DNA from: Hesseltinella vesiculosa
Taxonomy: Eukaryota > Mucoromycota > Mucoromycetes > Mucorales > Cunninghamellaceae
Reading direction: 5' to 3'
DNA length: 64,000 nucleotides
Assembly: GCA_002104935.1 (NCBI GenBank)
Contig: MCGT01000026.1
Coordinates: 1 to 64,000 of the forward strand
Below are positions 46,326-58,100 of this stretch, in pieces. Under the pieces are notes generated by a model. It ran no database searches and had not been told where the DNA came from. It saw nothing but the letters and a program-made list of their open reading frames with translations. A program made the position numbers and the translations under genes. The stretch's first letter is position 1. Every line of letters starts with the position of its first letter.

Positions 46326-49300
46326 ATGCCGATTGTGGTTACTAGTTTAACATCCATCTTTCGTATATCAGTGCCAGCACGAACATCTATCCTTCGACGA
46401 ACCATGGCTACCGAAGTCAGTCGCAAACAACCAGCATGGGCCAAACCCCAGCCAGTCGCTGTTCCTGTCTTGAAGATGTACAATTCCCTGACTCGTTCCA
46501 AGGTATTGGCAGAGAATGGCATTCATTCATCGCCTTGCTCACGTCTTTCTTATTGGTAGACCGAATTTGTACCTAACAAAGGCCGAAGAGTCACCTGGTA
46601 TAACTGTGGTCCCACCGTCTACGATGCCTCTCACATGGGCCACGCCAGGTAGGGCGACCCGATGGCACACACCAGAAATCCAAGCATTGACCTTTACGTC
46701 TCTCATTTGTGTAGAACCTACTTGTCCATGGATATCATCCGTCGTGTGTTGGAAGACTACTTTAAATACGACGTCTTGTTTATTCAAAACGTGACTGATA
46801 TTGACGACAAGGTAAAAACGCCACCTCCTTGCGGTTCCTTGGTCCCGAGTATCCTTCTTAATTCTTCTTGTGCCAAATTTTCTGTAGATTATTCTTCGCG
46901 CTCGTCAACAGTATCTCTTCAACAAATTCAAAACCGACAGCCAAGCGCTCAGTGTCGAATTGATTCAAGAAGTCCAAGCTTCTTGGACCGCCTATGCCCA
47001 ATCCAAGCTTGCCAAGGTGCCCGGTGCTGCCGACGCGGCGGTGAAAGACTGGACGAGCTTCTTAGCCTCCATGACTCCTGAGGAAGTGACAAAGGCTATG
47101 GTGTTGGACGAAAAGATCAAGATGACCCTGACCGCCCTGGTACGGGGAGGACAACAGCGACGCAAAACTTGTCGCTGACTTTTTTTTTTCTTTCTTATCT
47201 AGCAATCATCACACGATGCCATTGATCAAGCCCAACAACAACTGACCAGTAACATTACTTCCAAGGAAGCTGTCGATCATTTGCTAGACATGTCCCAAGA
47301 CGTGTTGGCCGTGTCATTGGATGCCAAGGTAACGAGCGAGGCAGAGACGGACGAAAAAGAGATTGACAGTCTCCCATTTTATTGAATTTGTAGCATGGCG
47401 CCGAAGTAAACGAACAAAGGATTTTCCGTGAATTACCAGCGTACTGGGAAGACAAATACTTTGAAGACATGGATGCTTTGAATGTAAGGGTGATAAAGCG
47501 AGAAGAGGGAAGGAACTCATCCTGTTTTTTATTGACAGGTACGTCGACCTGATGTCCAGACCCGAGTCAGCGAATACGTACCCGAGATTATCACCTATGT
47601 GCAAAAGATCATCGACAACGGCTACGCTTACGAATCGCAGGGCAACGTCTACTTTGACACCAACGGCTATGACGGTCATGCCGGCCATCATTATGCCAAA
47701 TTGGAACCTTGGTCCAAGGGTAACCAAGACTTGATCCAAGACGGTGAAGGCTCCTTGGGCGCTAAGCTCCGTGGCCAAAAGAGCGAAAACGACTTTGCCC
47801 TGTGGAAATCCTCCAAGCCTGGTGAACCCGTCTGGGACTCGCCCTGGGGTCCTGGTCGTCCTGGCTGGCACATTGAATGTTCCGTCATGGCTGGGTAAAA
47901 AAAAAAAATAATCGAGGAGCACAAGAGCATCGCTTGACTTGCTTTTCTCTCCAGTGCTATTGTCGGTGACAGTTTGGATATTCACTCGGGCGGTATTGAT
48001 TTGGCATTCCCTCACCACGACAACGAAATTGCGCAAGCCGAAGGTTACTATGACTGCCATCAATGGGTCAACTACTTTTTGCACACCGGGCATTTGCATG
48101 TCGAGGGCCAAAAGATGAGCAAGAGTCTCAAGAATTTCATCAGCATCCAAGAAGCCCTGAAGCAATACACCACTCGCCAATTGCGCCTCTTCTTCTTGCA
48201 GCATCAATGGAACGCTAGGATGGATTTCAAGCAAACCAGCATGATCGAAACCATTCAAAACGAAACTACCATGCAGGTACTGCACAAGTGAGACGTTCTC
48301 ATCCCAGTCAACTCATGCCGTTTCCTCTTAGAACTTCTTTGACAATGTCAAGGGTCTGTTGCACAAGATCCGTCAAGATGGCAGTCGCGGTGCCACCGAA
48401 TTGCCCAATGGTGAAGTGACCCATCGCTTTGGTGCCAATGAAACCCAATTGCTAACCACGTAAGTGTCGCTCTTTTTTTTTTTTTTTTTTTTTTTTCAAA
48501 CGCGTCCTCAACTTCTCTTTCTCCAAAAAAAAAAAAGCTTCCAAGACAAGCAAGACAATGTGCATGCGGCTCTTTGCGACTCAATCAACACCCCTGTTGC
48601 TATGGATGAAATCATGAACCTGATCTCCCAAACCAACAAGTACATGGCCAACGGTTCCAAGTCGGTGAACCCTCACTTGCTGTCCAAGGTTGCTTCCTGG
48701 ATCACCACTATGATGAAGGTAAAAAAAAAAAAAAAAGGATAATTTATTCATTTTTTTTAAATCTGGTCTAGATCTTTGGTGTGGCTGACAGTGGCATGGA
48801 GATTGGTTTTGGAGCAAATGCCACCAACGGCAACAGTGATGATGCCCTGATGCCCTACTTGCATGCCCTTTCTGGCTTCCGTGATGATATGCGACGTATG
48901 GCTCGCGAAAAGGCACCTTATCCCGAGTTTTTGGCCGCTTGTGACAAGTTGCGTGATGTACAAATGGTCGACTTGGGCGTGTCCTTGGATGATCAAGAAG
49001 GTAAGTGAAAAATGGCCTGGCTCGACCAAGCTGACGCCGCCTTTTCATTAGACGGTACTGCTTTGGTCAAGCTGGTGCCACGTGAACAATTGATTGAAGC
49101 GCGTGAAAAGAAATTGGCCTTGCAAGATGAAAAACGCCAAAAGCAACAGGCCCAGGCTGCTGAAAAGGAACGCAAACGCCTAGAAAAATTGGAACGTGGC
49201 AAGACAGCCCCCCAAGACTTGTTCAAGACCTCGGATGAATTCAGCAAGTTTGACGATCAGGGCCTCCCCACACACATGAAGGATGGCGAAGAAGTGACCA

Positions 49301-49380
49301 AGAGCCGCCGCAAGAAGTTGCAAAAGGAATGGGACACCCAGAAGAAGCTACATGAACAATACCTCAAGGAAACCCAATAG
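46326..49380 (+). CDS. CRS1: Cysteinyl-tRNA synthetase, likely cytosolic and mitochondrial
   Basis: Class I aminoacyl-tRNA synthetase charging tRNA-Cys. Twelve exons: 46326-46502, 46560-46648, 46715-46811, 46888-47139, 47203-47328, 47394-47483, 47539-47894, 47955-48276, 48332-48459, 48538-48718, 48772-49000, 49052-49380; 791 aa. The HIGH motif is HMGH (84-87), the zinc/active-site region [11 protein letters not shown] is intact, FPHHDNE follows, and KMSKS is at 449-453. The C-terminal extension is a long charged coiled coil ([15 protein letters not shown]...), as in eukaryotic cytosolic enzymes. Two in-frame starts exist: M1, with a Ser/Thr/Arg-rich, acid-free leader ([20 protein letters not shown]), and M27 (MATEVSRK), suggesting dual targeting. 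It follows RAD3 by 244 bp. Confidence 0.95.
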
Positions 49381-49582
49381 GCATTTTCCTTCTCTGCCGT
49401 AGAAATAAAAAAAAAAAAAAAAGATTGAACCAGGGATTGTTTTGAATTTTTTTTTAATTATTTTTCAGAGATTCCAAAAAAAAAAAAGAGTATTAACAAA
49501 TAGAAGACATGAGAGGAGGGGGTGGCCGATATGAAGATGAGAGAGTGAAAGGTTGGGGGGATATTTTTTTTTGTTTGTTTGT

Positions 49583-50796
49583 TTAAAAATCAGCATCAAG
49601 GGTAAAGGTCTTTTCTTCGGGAGCCTTGTTCATGACACCAGCACGTTGATAATCAGACACACGCTTTTCAAAGAAGTTGGTCTTGCCTTGGAGAGAAATC
49701 ATGTCCATAAAGTCAAAGGGGTTGATGGATTTGTACACCTTTTCTTGGCCCAAGGCGACCAGCAGACGGTCAGCAACGAATTCAATGTATTGGCACATCA
49801 ACGTGGCATTCATGCCAATCAAGGCGACAGGCAAGGCATCGGTTAAGAATTCTTGTTCGATCTTGACGGCTTCGACAATGATTTCCGTGATACGTTCGGA
49901 GCTGGGTTGCTTATGGATGTGGCTGAACAGCAGACAGGCAAAGTCGGTGTGGAGGCCTTCGTCGCGGCAAATCAGTTCGTTGGAGAAGGTCAAACCAGGC
50001 ATCAAGCCCCGCTTCTTCAACCAGAAGATGGAGGCAAAGGCGCCCGAGAAGAAAATACCTTCGACAGCAGCAAAGGCCACCAAGCGTTCAGCAAAGGAGG
50101 TGTTGCTGGAGATCCAACGGAAGGCCCATTCAGCCTTTTTAGTAATGCAAGGGACTAGGAGAAAACAAAGTCAGTTTGGCCGGTGGAAGCTGGTGAGAGC
50201 CTTACTGGTTTCAATGGCATCAAACAAGTTTTCCTTTTCAGAAGCATCCTTGATATAGGTATCAATCAGCAGACTGTAAGTTTCGGCGTGGATATTTTCA
50301 ATCATGATTTGGAAACCATAGAAACACTTGGCTTCGGCAATCTTGACTTCGTCCATAAAGTTTTGCACCAAGTTTTCATTGACAATACCGTCCGAGCTGG
50401 CAAAGAAGGCAAGGATATGCGAGATAAAGTACCGTTCATCCTTGGTCATCTTGTTTTCCCAATCACCAAGATCCTTGGAGAGATCAATTTCTTCAGCAGT
50501 CCAGAAGGAGGCCTCGGCCTTTTTGTAGAATTGCCAAATCTAATACGAACAAAGGTCAATCACCGAAAAGGTACAAAAACAGGGGGAAAGTAAACAATGC
50601 CATGGAAGACAATCATCCATGGAGATCACACACACAAGATGCGAGAGGGGCGGCTTACTTCGTGGTACTTGATAGGGAACAGACAGAACCGACGGTTGTT
50701 TTCTTTGAGGATTTCTTCTTCTTGATCAGCATCACGAATCACTCGCTTGTGGTCCAGCGTCAGTTCGACCATTTGTTGAGAAACTTGAGAAGACAT
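49583..50796 (-). CDS. RNR2: Ribonucleotide reductase small subunit R2
   Basis: Di-iron tyrosyl-radical subunit making dNTPs. Exons 50796-50659, 50539-50206, 50154-49583; 347 aa, shorter than yeast Rnr2 (399) because the N-terminal extension is brief. The conserved core is intact: [58 protein letters not shown] (radical tyrosine in FYGF), [17 protein letters not shown] and [14 protein letters not shown]. The C-terminal peptide FTLDADF, which docks to the large subunit, is identical to the mammalian one. It is convergent with CRS1. A GGCGCGACC element lies upstream. Confidence 0.97.
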
Positions 50797-50959
50797 GGTA
50801 TAAGGGTTATATGTACAGACTTTGAAAGACTTGTTTGTTTGTTGAAGAAAAAGAAATGGAAGAAAAGAAAAGGAAAACGAAGGACACAAACGCCTTTTTT
50901 ATGGATTTCAGCCAGCGGACCGTGACAGTGAAAAAAAAAAAATTAAAAAAAAAAAAAAA

Positions 50960-50968
50960 GGCGCGACC
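50960..50968 (-). promoter_or_regulatory. GCGCG element upstream of RNR2
   Basis: GGCGCGACC, about 165 bp before the RNR2 ATG, next to a poly(A) tract. It resembles the GCGCG element of MCM5. Candidate S-phase (MBF/E2F-like) site by motif only. Confidence 0.3.
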
Positions 50969-51514
50969 ATCGCGTTGTGGCTCTCCTTTTGCCCTGCCAC
51001 CAGTGAAAACCAATGAACCTGTGTCTCCGCCTGGAATGAAGGTTTTTGGTCATTCATTTGTCACCCGTCGAAAGCCTCCTATTTATTCATCTCTCCCTTT
51101 AAGCCGTGGCAGCACCGAGCGTGCCCGCAGCTTTTTTTTTTTTTTTTTTCTCAACCCTTCGATCGTTGCTGTCTGCCTATTCGTTTTGTTGTGAAAGGTC
51201 ACCTGCCTTGGTCCAAAAAGGAGAAGTGGATCCCTTCCAATGAAAACGCAAGGCTGAGCCAGGAATTGGATGCTTTGATTGGCTTCTCCATCCTCTCTGG
51301 GCCACGTTTGTCCAATAGCCATGGCGGCGGAAATTGCCCCTAAAAAAAATCCCAAACCGCGCAGACAACGCCAATTTTTTTGTGTCGTTCCATTGGCGGC
51401 CCTGCCGCTGGAGATTGCCCCTCTCCTTCGCTGAAGTAGGTCACTATCGCTCATTTAAATCTACTTGCTATGCCCAGAGTTTGGAGCAAATTGGACGAGT
51501 CGGATCTTGATAGT

Positions 51515-51541
51515 TTTCAGTCAGATCGCCTGCGCGACCCT
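51515..51541 (-). repeat. Solo end of the dispersed repeat (copy D, inverted)
   Basis: Read on the minus strand: GGGTCGCGCAGGCGATCTGA then CTGAAAA. It matches the right end of copies A, B and C (CAGGCGATCTG at 51532-51522). No further similarity was seen. Confidence 0.4.
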
Positions 51542-51604
51542 TAATTTTTTTTTTTTATTTTTTTGCAAATACTGTATCCTAGAAATGCATGTTAGTCATC
51601 GTTA

Positions 51605-53340
51605 TCAAATGCTCATAATCCCCAGCAAATAAAAAGGCATTACCTTGACAAGTATCAGGTCATTGATCATCTTGGCCAAGTATTTCTCAAAAGTCTTGAT
51701 CTTCATAGAGGCAGTGAGCGATGCGACACAGTGTCCTTGTTCTTCAAACCGGCGTCGTTTACGGAGACGGTTGCTAACAGCCATTTCATACAGGTCATTT
51801 GCCATCAACGCGAGGGTACATACATGAACGTGGAGTCCTAAATAAGAAGATGAGGGAACTGAGATGGGTAGCAGGAGCGTCAAAGATACCAAGGATCTGA
51901 AAGACGCACATCACGAGGTCAGATGGAGGCACTTCGCTATTGTTCAATTGCCGTATTTTCTTGAGATTGGCCTTTGCGTTCAGAACAAACTTGTGGCAGT
52001 CCATGATAAAACTTGATTGTTGACACACAGCGAGCGTACTCACACTCGGCAACGCCAAGCCCCTTGATCTTGTCGAGTCGAAGAATACGCAAGTCCATTT
52101 TGGCCATCTTCTGGGTCAAAGCTTGGCCGATGGCCACTAATTGTTCGGAACCCTCGCCAACGGTGAGGGAGGTGCTTTTTGAGCTTGAAAAGCGTAAGTG
52201 GCAACGCCCAGCATTGGTATCCACTACGGTTTCAACAGGCGGCTGAGGAAGGTATTCTGGACTTCTTTGGAGAGAGGAGACAGCTGGTTTCCTTCGGATT
52301 GGTCTGTCAGATCGACATTGTTCATACCCATGCTACCAAGAAGCAAAAAAAGAGGTGAGTCTAAAATACCAAGCGTCTCGTTGGCTTTGTTACCTTGTGA
52401 CGCACCTGGCCCTTTCATTTGCATTGGCATATGCCTCAAGCTGAGCCATTGCGTCCGACACGACAAACGTTCCAAGTGGCATAGCGAGGCCTCCACAAAC
52501 ACGCCATCCTTGTCACCCGTCTATGCAAAAAGTAAAAAATAAAAAAGGTGAGCAAGCTATTTTGCGCTATTTTTTCTGATTACAGCAGCTTACCCCGACA
52601 TTCAATCGCTTGTCCGAAGGAGCTGCTGGAGGGTTTGAGGTGGATTGGCGTATTGGTCCTTGCGCGAAATCGATGGCACCGAGTATTTGATATTTGATAC
52701 TATTGGAATTTTTGAATTTGATATCTTGGTTTGCCAAGATTACTTCGTTTTCCCAATAGGCATCGATGTCGTTCATTCGTAGGCACTATCAAGCCGGCAG
52801 GGATAAAAAAGCTTGTGAGGATCCACGTTTTGCCTTTTTCAAAGGAGTAATTACTCTAAAATCAGAATGCATAACTTGCTTTGCCCAAGCCTTTACGTCA
52901 GCATCAGCGTCATCCAAGAGATCATGTACAGCCGCCTTGTAATCGGCTTCGGCATCCTTTTTCATATCGGTGGTGTAGCAGCCGACGATGTAAAATCCTG
53001 GTAAACCGTTGCCATTCATAAAGTTGTCTTTCAACCATTGGACACACTAAAACAAAATGAAATCATTAGGATGCTTCTAACGCGTTCATTATAATATATC
53101 AACGCACGAAGTCATTGTGCAAGTGCTTGGGAAAAATGAAGGTAAAGAAAGGCGATATTTTCTGTCCGTAAATTTCTTCTTTAATTTCATTCAGTCATGT
53201 CTTTCGAACCTTACCCATGCAATAATACCAGCTCTGCTACCTTCAGGATCTTGGACAGCCTTGGCTAGGAAGCCCAGCAATCGATTTCTATGGATGCAAA
53301 CAGCTTCGAAATGGTGCCAGCTGTAGCGTAAAGAGCTCAT
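51605..53340 (-). pseudogene. Orphan multi-exon gene with frame conflicts
   Basis: Not recognised. Inferred exons: 53340-53215, 53125-53108 (18 nt, HLHNDF), 53046-52855, 52785-52594, 52520-52406, 52332-52040, 52011-51890, 51837-51605. The first four join in frame and give MSSLRYSWHHFEAVCIHRN... through KRLNVG. Two breaks follow. In exon 5 the entering frame (TGDKDGVFVEA) and the natural-looking leaving frame (LGTFVVSDAMAQLEAYANAN) differ by one base near 52460. In exon 6 the frame NNVDLTDQSEGNQLSPL stops at 52224 while PVETVVDTNAGRCHL continues shifted. Downstream exons are again consistent (FIMDCHKFVLNAKANLKK; a basic KRRRFEE stretch). Either a recent pseudogene or sequence errors. Only 58 bp separate it from divergent SFH5. 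Confidence 0.5.
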
Positions 53341-53398
53341 TTTTTAAAAGTCCTTTTTTTTTTTTTTTTATCACCTTTTTCGCTTATCCACCATTTCC

Positions 53399-54582
53399 AT
53401 GGCTAACCCATTCGTTGAAAAGTTTACCCCTGAAGAGGCCCAGGCAGTTGCAAAACTTAAAACAGATCTGCCAGAAATCCTTGAAGAAGCTCATGGTTCA
53501 AAAGATGTTTACACCCTATGGTCTGTGCCCCTTGATAAGGAATCAACTGACCAGCGATTGGAAGTCTTGTTGGTGAAGTTCATTCGTGCCAGGTAAGACT
53601 GTCCTGGGCATGGTCTACTCTTTACTAATTCTAGGCGAATGCGATACCCAATGACCTTATAGAGATCTTTCACTGCCGGCAGCTCGAAAAATGCTCGTCG
53701 ATACCCTAAAGTGGCGCAAAGAATTTTATGCTGACAACCTGCTCAGCGAGTCGTTTGACGAAGCTGTTTTCAATCCCATTGGCTATATCCACGGGCACGA
53801 TAAACAAGGTCGCTTGGTGTGCTACAATTTCTATGGCGAATTGGATCAAGACAAGGTGTTTGCTGACGTCGAAACGTAACGAAAACCATGCGAAAAAGAT
53901 GGCATGATTTCTCTTTTCCTGCTCACCTGTGCTCTTCCCCTCTCTTTTCATGGCCCTGTAGATTTGTTCGATGGCGTGTGCAATTGATGGAAAAATGTGT
54001 GCAGGAAATTGATTTTGTAAAAGTGGATGCTATGATTCAAGTGCACGATTACAAAGGCGCCAGTATGCTCGGTCGCTCGTCCAATGCCAAACAAGCAACG
54101 AAGCAAGTTATCCAAATCATGAAGGACAATTACCCCGAGTTCCTAGCTATCAAATTCTTTGTCAACGTGCCTTGGTGGGGAAGGTAATAAGCGACCCAAA
54201 AAAAAGGCGGGCTGTCATGTGTAAGAGCTTCTTTTTATTGTAGTAAAATCTTTACATTGATCAAACCCATGCTACCAGAGGCAACCATTAAAAAGTTTGT
54301 CGTGTGTGCAAAGTAAGTGGAGAAAAACGGGGGACACGCATAAAAAAAATGTAAAAAAGCGTTGACTTTTTTTTTTTTTTTTTTTTTTTTGAATTCAGTG
54401 ACCAACTCCTGGCAACATTGGAGAAAACCATCGATCGAGGAGAGCTTCCCAAAGTTTATGTGGGTGACACCTACAAGGTTGGCAGTGTTTTGGCAGCCAT
54501 CCAAGCCTCCAGAGAAGAAAAGGATGCATTCCAACACCAAGAGCTGATTTCTGAACCTGAGCTGACCGAGACTGACAAATGA
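53399..54582 (+). CDS. SFH5: Sec14-like CRAL-TRIO protein, Sfh5 type
   Basis: Phosphatidylinositol-transfer-like protein; yeast Sfh5 is a haem-binding Sec14 homologue. Exons 53399-53592, 53663-53875, 53962-54183, 54244-54312, 54399-54582; 293 aa, almost equal to yeast Sfh5 (294). The N-terminal CRAL-TRIO-N helices (LLVKFIRARDLSLPAARKML, TLKWRKEF) are followed by the lipid domain: GRLVCYNFYGEL, a QVHDYKGAS segment (H164, Y166), FLAIKFFVNVPWW and TIKKFVVC. The HDYKG segment matches my recollection of the haem-ligating His/Tyr site in yeast Sfh5. The C-terminus is acidic. Confidence 0.87.
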
Positions 54583-55304
54583 TCCCCCCTAAAGACACTT
54601 GACACTGCTCCACGGACTGCCTTAGGTCCATCGCGTACCCTATCTTCAATTTAAACAATGTTTACACAATATTATGTGTTTAATCATCATATCATCCTGC
54701 TGTGTGTTTATAGCGATAGCTACAAGATGCTTTAGTGATGAAAAGGGATCTCGTGAGTGATGTTTATTATTGTCAATGACAAAGATCCTCGGGATTTTTC
54801 ATTTTGCCGGGATTTTTTTTTTGAACTTTTTCATGCGAGAAAGATGTCTTGAAAGCCTCGCCCCATTTCCTTTTTTGGCTTCAAGTGAAATTTTGTGATC
54901 CTGGGACCTCGTTGGCCTCCAAATTTCCCACCTTCTAAAAAAAGAGGATTTGTGGTTGGGTGGTCCACGACGAGGCCGCTTATGATCTCCCGTCACCCGC
55001 CCGAAGAATGGTCTTACCGTGGCTCGATGCACGGGCGTAGGCTTAATTTTTAACATTGACGCGAGATGACTGGCCGTGATCCACAGAAAAAGAAAATTGG
55101 AAAATTTTTGTTTGTTTGAATACAAACCCATGTTGCCAAACAGGTTAAGCCAATCACATTCCCTATAGCATGAATAGAGAAAAAAAATTATGCGATTCAG
55201 AGCGGATTTTCGAAAAGAAAATGCTCGTGCCGGGCGTTTCATTTTTCTTCCCCTCTTTTTCTTCTGAATCTCGTAAAAAAAATAAAATAAACGCTAACCA
55301 AGTT
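54583..55304. other. SFH5 3' end and cyclin upstream region
   Basis: 722 bp, A/T rich toward 55290. The cyclin frame is open from 55170, so part may be coding if an upstream ATG is used. No other gene seen. Confidence 0.45.
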
Positions 55305-56012
55305 ATGGATGTTACTTGTAGAAATCTAGGCGCTCTTCATGGTAAGCTGATCCATAAGCAACATCCTTCTCGATACTCATGGCGCATGCTATCCTTATTA
55401 GAGCAAATTTTGTATATGCTGACGACCATCATGCCGTTGACAAAGGCCAGCAGCCACCTGTATCTTTTCTCCAAACCATTGCCACCTATCATGGATTTTG
55501 TGGGACGGGTGTTTGAAGGGTGCCCGATGCCAGCTGCCGTGCCTGTGTTTGCGCTGCTCTACCTGCTTCGGTTGAAACAACGACTACCGCCAAACGCCCA
55601 AGGAGCCGTGGACACTCCTCACCGGCTGCTGCTAGCCTCTTTGCTGATCAGCTCAAAATACCTTTGCGAGGTCGGCACTCACTTGACAAGCGCTATGATT
55701 GCGAGAAACGTGGCGCCGTGGTATGACGCGCAAGACATTAATCGTATGGAGCGAAGCTTGTTGCAAATGCTCGGCTTTGACTTATGGGTGTCGCCGCTTG
55801 AACTCAACCAGTTTATTGCTCGCTATGGCCATAGCCTGCAGTTACGGCTGCGAGTTAAACCTGCCTGCCTCACCCCCAACATTCCCAAACGAACTCTCAC
55901 CCATGCCAAAAAGTCGGGTCTTTCCCGTCCCCGTCAAGAACCTTCCATCTTGATGGATGAAGATGATCTCTACCTTTCAAGTTTATTCGAAAAAGCCACC
56001 ATCTTTGCGTAA
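55305..56012 (+). CDS. Cyclin, Pcl/Pho80 type
   Basis: Intronless gene, 235 aa from the chosen start. A single cyclin box is clear: VPVFALLYLLRLKQRLPPNAQ, then HRLLLASLLISSKYLCEVGT, NRMERSLLQMLGFDLWVSPLELNQF. The spacing and the F-D-L ending resemble Pho85-type (Pcl1/Pcl2) cyclins, which bind a CDK5-like kinase. The start at 55305 (MDVTCRNLG) was preferred because the upstream in-frame residues from 55170 are low-complexity (FFFPSF, KKNK). The partner kinase and cell-cycle phase cannot be told. It is convergent with the MFSD10-like gene. Confidence 0.8.
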   Translation: MDVTCRNLGALHGKLIHKQHPSRYSWRMLSLLEQILYMLTTIMPLTKASSHLYLFSKPLPPIMDFVGRVFEGCPMPAAVPVFALLYLLRLKQRLPPNAQGAVDTPHRLLLASLLISSKYLCEVGTHLTSAMIARNVAPWYDAQDINRMERSLLQMLGFDLWVSPLELNQFIARYGHSLQLRLRVKPACLTPNIPKRTLTHAKKSGLSRPRQEPSILMDEDDLYLSSLFEKATIFA

Positions 56013-56595
56013 GTTCCTTTGTTCTGTCTTTCCATGGCCACCAAAGCTTGTCCTATATTACCCAATTTTTTTTCTGTAAATAAACATGACCCCTTTACCC
56101 CATCTATCCATCATTCCTCTCAGCTGTTTCTTTTTTTTTTTTTGTGGAAGAAGTTTTTTTCTTTCTTTGGAAGTAGTTGTCAAGAGAAAGGGGTCTCGAC
56201 TTTTTTTTCTTTGGCGCCCTCGCCATTTTTGGCAGCCCCAACCCCACCTCATCGCGTCAGATGATTGAAAGGACGATTACTGTACAAAAGATCTTCCCAC
56301 TTTGTAGTAAGACCTTGTTTGTTTTTGGAGTCAACCGCCTATCAACAACCAACCATTTCATTTAAAATCCAGACCCGATACCAATGGAACAGAAGTTCCA
56401 TTCTCAAAATAAATCGAGTGGCCATCGTCCTCTTCCGAGAATTTCTCTTCCCGATCCGGTCACTTGTCAAACCAGTAAGATTCTTGGATATGAAGCAGGG
56501 GAGGGGGGATATTTAATGCAAGGACTAGTTGGAGATAAGGTGAACCGACGGGTGGGCGCGGATGGAAAAATGTGGTCAAAAGGATCAAGACGGGT
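56013..56595. other. Convergent 3' region cyclin/MFSD10-like
   Basis: 583 bp with T-runs near 56125-56215. Short frames on both strands have no gene-like composition. No RNA recognised. Confidence 0.5.
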
Positions 56596-58100
56596 CTAGT
56601 CGGTTTTGATTTGGCGTGAAGAGGGTAGGGATACTACGCTATTGATGGCCAACAATGACAAGCACATGGCACCAATGCCATAAGTCCAAACCGGACCGAG
56701 GATCCAGTACACCGTGCAGGCAGACAGAGGGCCAAGGGCCCGGCCAAGCTGACCAAAGCTACGGAACAAGCCAAGGTGTTTTCCTTGGTCTTGTTGGCTT
56801 TGAAGGCTGGCCAGACTGGTGAGTGAGTTAACCACAGTTCCACTGGTGAAAGCAAGACACAGCACCCCGCAATACAGACACACGCTCGTGGCCAGGGCAC
56901 CCAGCTGTAGGCCAACCAGCGCCAGACTTGCCAAACCAAACGTACCCAGAATCATGCCTTGGACAGCCAGCGTCTTTTCCTGTTGGCGCTTGCGACGCAC
57001 ATAGCCGCCCTGGATCATGGCCGACGCAATACCCATAAAGCCCAGCAACTTGCCTTGTTGTAGATGGCTGTAGGACAACACGTCATAGGTCAAGAACACC
57101 AGGGTGAATTCCATGCCCGAGAATAAAAACGTGAACATGCACTGCACCAGGCCCAGGTTCCATAAATTGTCATTCTGTTTTTGGCTGAGACCGGGGTCAG
57201 CCTTGGTCGTCGTTGCTGTTGGCGAGGGCTTGTTCTTTTTGGATTTGTTGCTGTCGGAGGAAGGTGCTGGCTGGCTGGATGTCTCAGGGAGTTGGGTGAA
57301 GAGGTATATTGTTTCAATCAATAAGAGCAAAAGGGCCACGAGCGCCGCCATCGAATAGGGATACATGCCTGGCAATGCCCAAGCTTGCTGTGTCAGATCA
57401 ATGGAAGCCAGCCATGCGCCCAAAGGAGGCCCAGCCGTGAACGCAATGGCGAACGCAATGCCTACCAAAGCCTTGACATGAAGCATAAGACGAGGTGTTA
57501 GCTGGGGATCCTAAGTTTCTATCGACGGCTTACCATGTGCTTGGAGCGTCGTTCTTTGGAGGTAACATCTGAAATCATGGCGATGCTGAGCTGGACATTG
57601 CCTTCACTGAGACCGCCGATTATCCGAGCTGTCAAGAACCAGGAGAAGGTGTTGGCAAAACACCAAAGGCACGTCGAGACAATGTTGCCGATCATGGTGC
57701 AGAGCAAGACGGCTCGTCGACCGAATCTGTCGCTGGCGTGGCCCAAAATCGGTGACACAATAAACTGCAGGAATGAGAACAGCGAGCCGATGAAGCCGCC
57801 CAGCATCACGGTGTCCCATCGCTTGTTGGAGACCATTCCCGTCAGTTGCTTGTATTCATCCAAGCAATGCGCAAAATATGATAAAAGAGAATCCTACAAA
57901 AAAGAGGTCATCCGTCTTGCCGTTTTTTTTTTTTTTTTTTTTTTTTTTTCGCAAAGGTTTACTTTTGATGTGTCTGTGCTCTTGTAAAACTCTAGTAGGC
58001 GAGGAAAAAGGGGAAGTATAATAGTAAATGATAGTAAATCTAATAGCAATGCTATAAAGATTATGCGCACAATCTTTGATTCTTCTACTGTCTTTGTCAT
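56596..58100 (-). CDS. Major facilitator transporter, MFSD10/TETRAN-like
   Basis: Twelve-span MFS transporter. Exons 58100-57963, 57893-57534, 57471-56596; 457 aa, like human MFSD10 (455). TM1 is IVRIIFIALLLDLLSFTIILPLFP, directly after a short polar N-terminus. The MFS signature between TM2 and TM3 reads GHASDRFGRRAVLL, and GGLSEGNVQLSIAMISD lies in TM5. The central cytosolic loop is Ser/Lys/Pro-rich (about 235-270). The second half starts NLGLVQCMFTFLFSGMEFTLVF. The human relative exports organic anions; the fungal substrate is unknown. The first intron contains a 26-nt T/A run. Confidence 0.87.

Larger units (their letters stand above)
50797..51604. other. RNR2 upstream region
   Basis: 808 bp with a long A-rich block (50930-50960), the GCGCG element, a T19 run near 51131 and the solo repeat end at 51515. 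Two similar words, GGCGGAAATTGCCCC and GCTGGAGATTGCCCC, occur about 80 bp apart (51328-51420). No gene is supported. Confidence 0.5.

Noticed and set aside
55170..55304. Upstream start for the cyclin
   Set aside because: In-frame but low-complexity residues in A/T-rich promoter-like DNA; kept as an alternative only.
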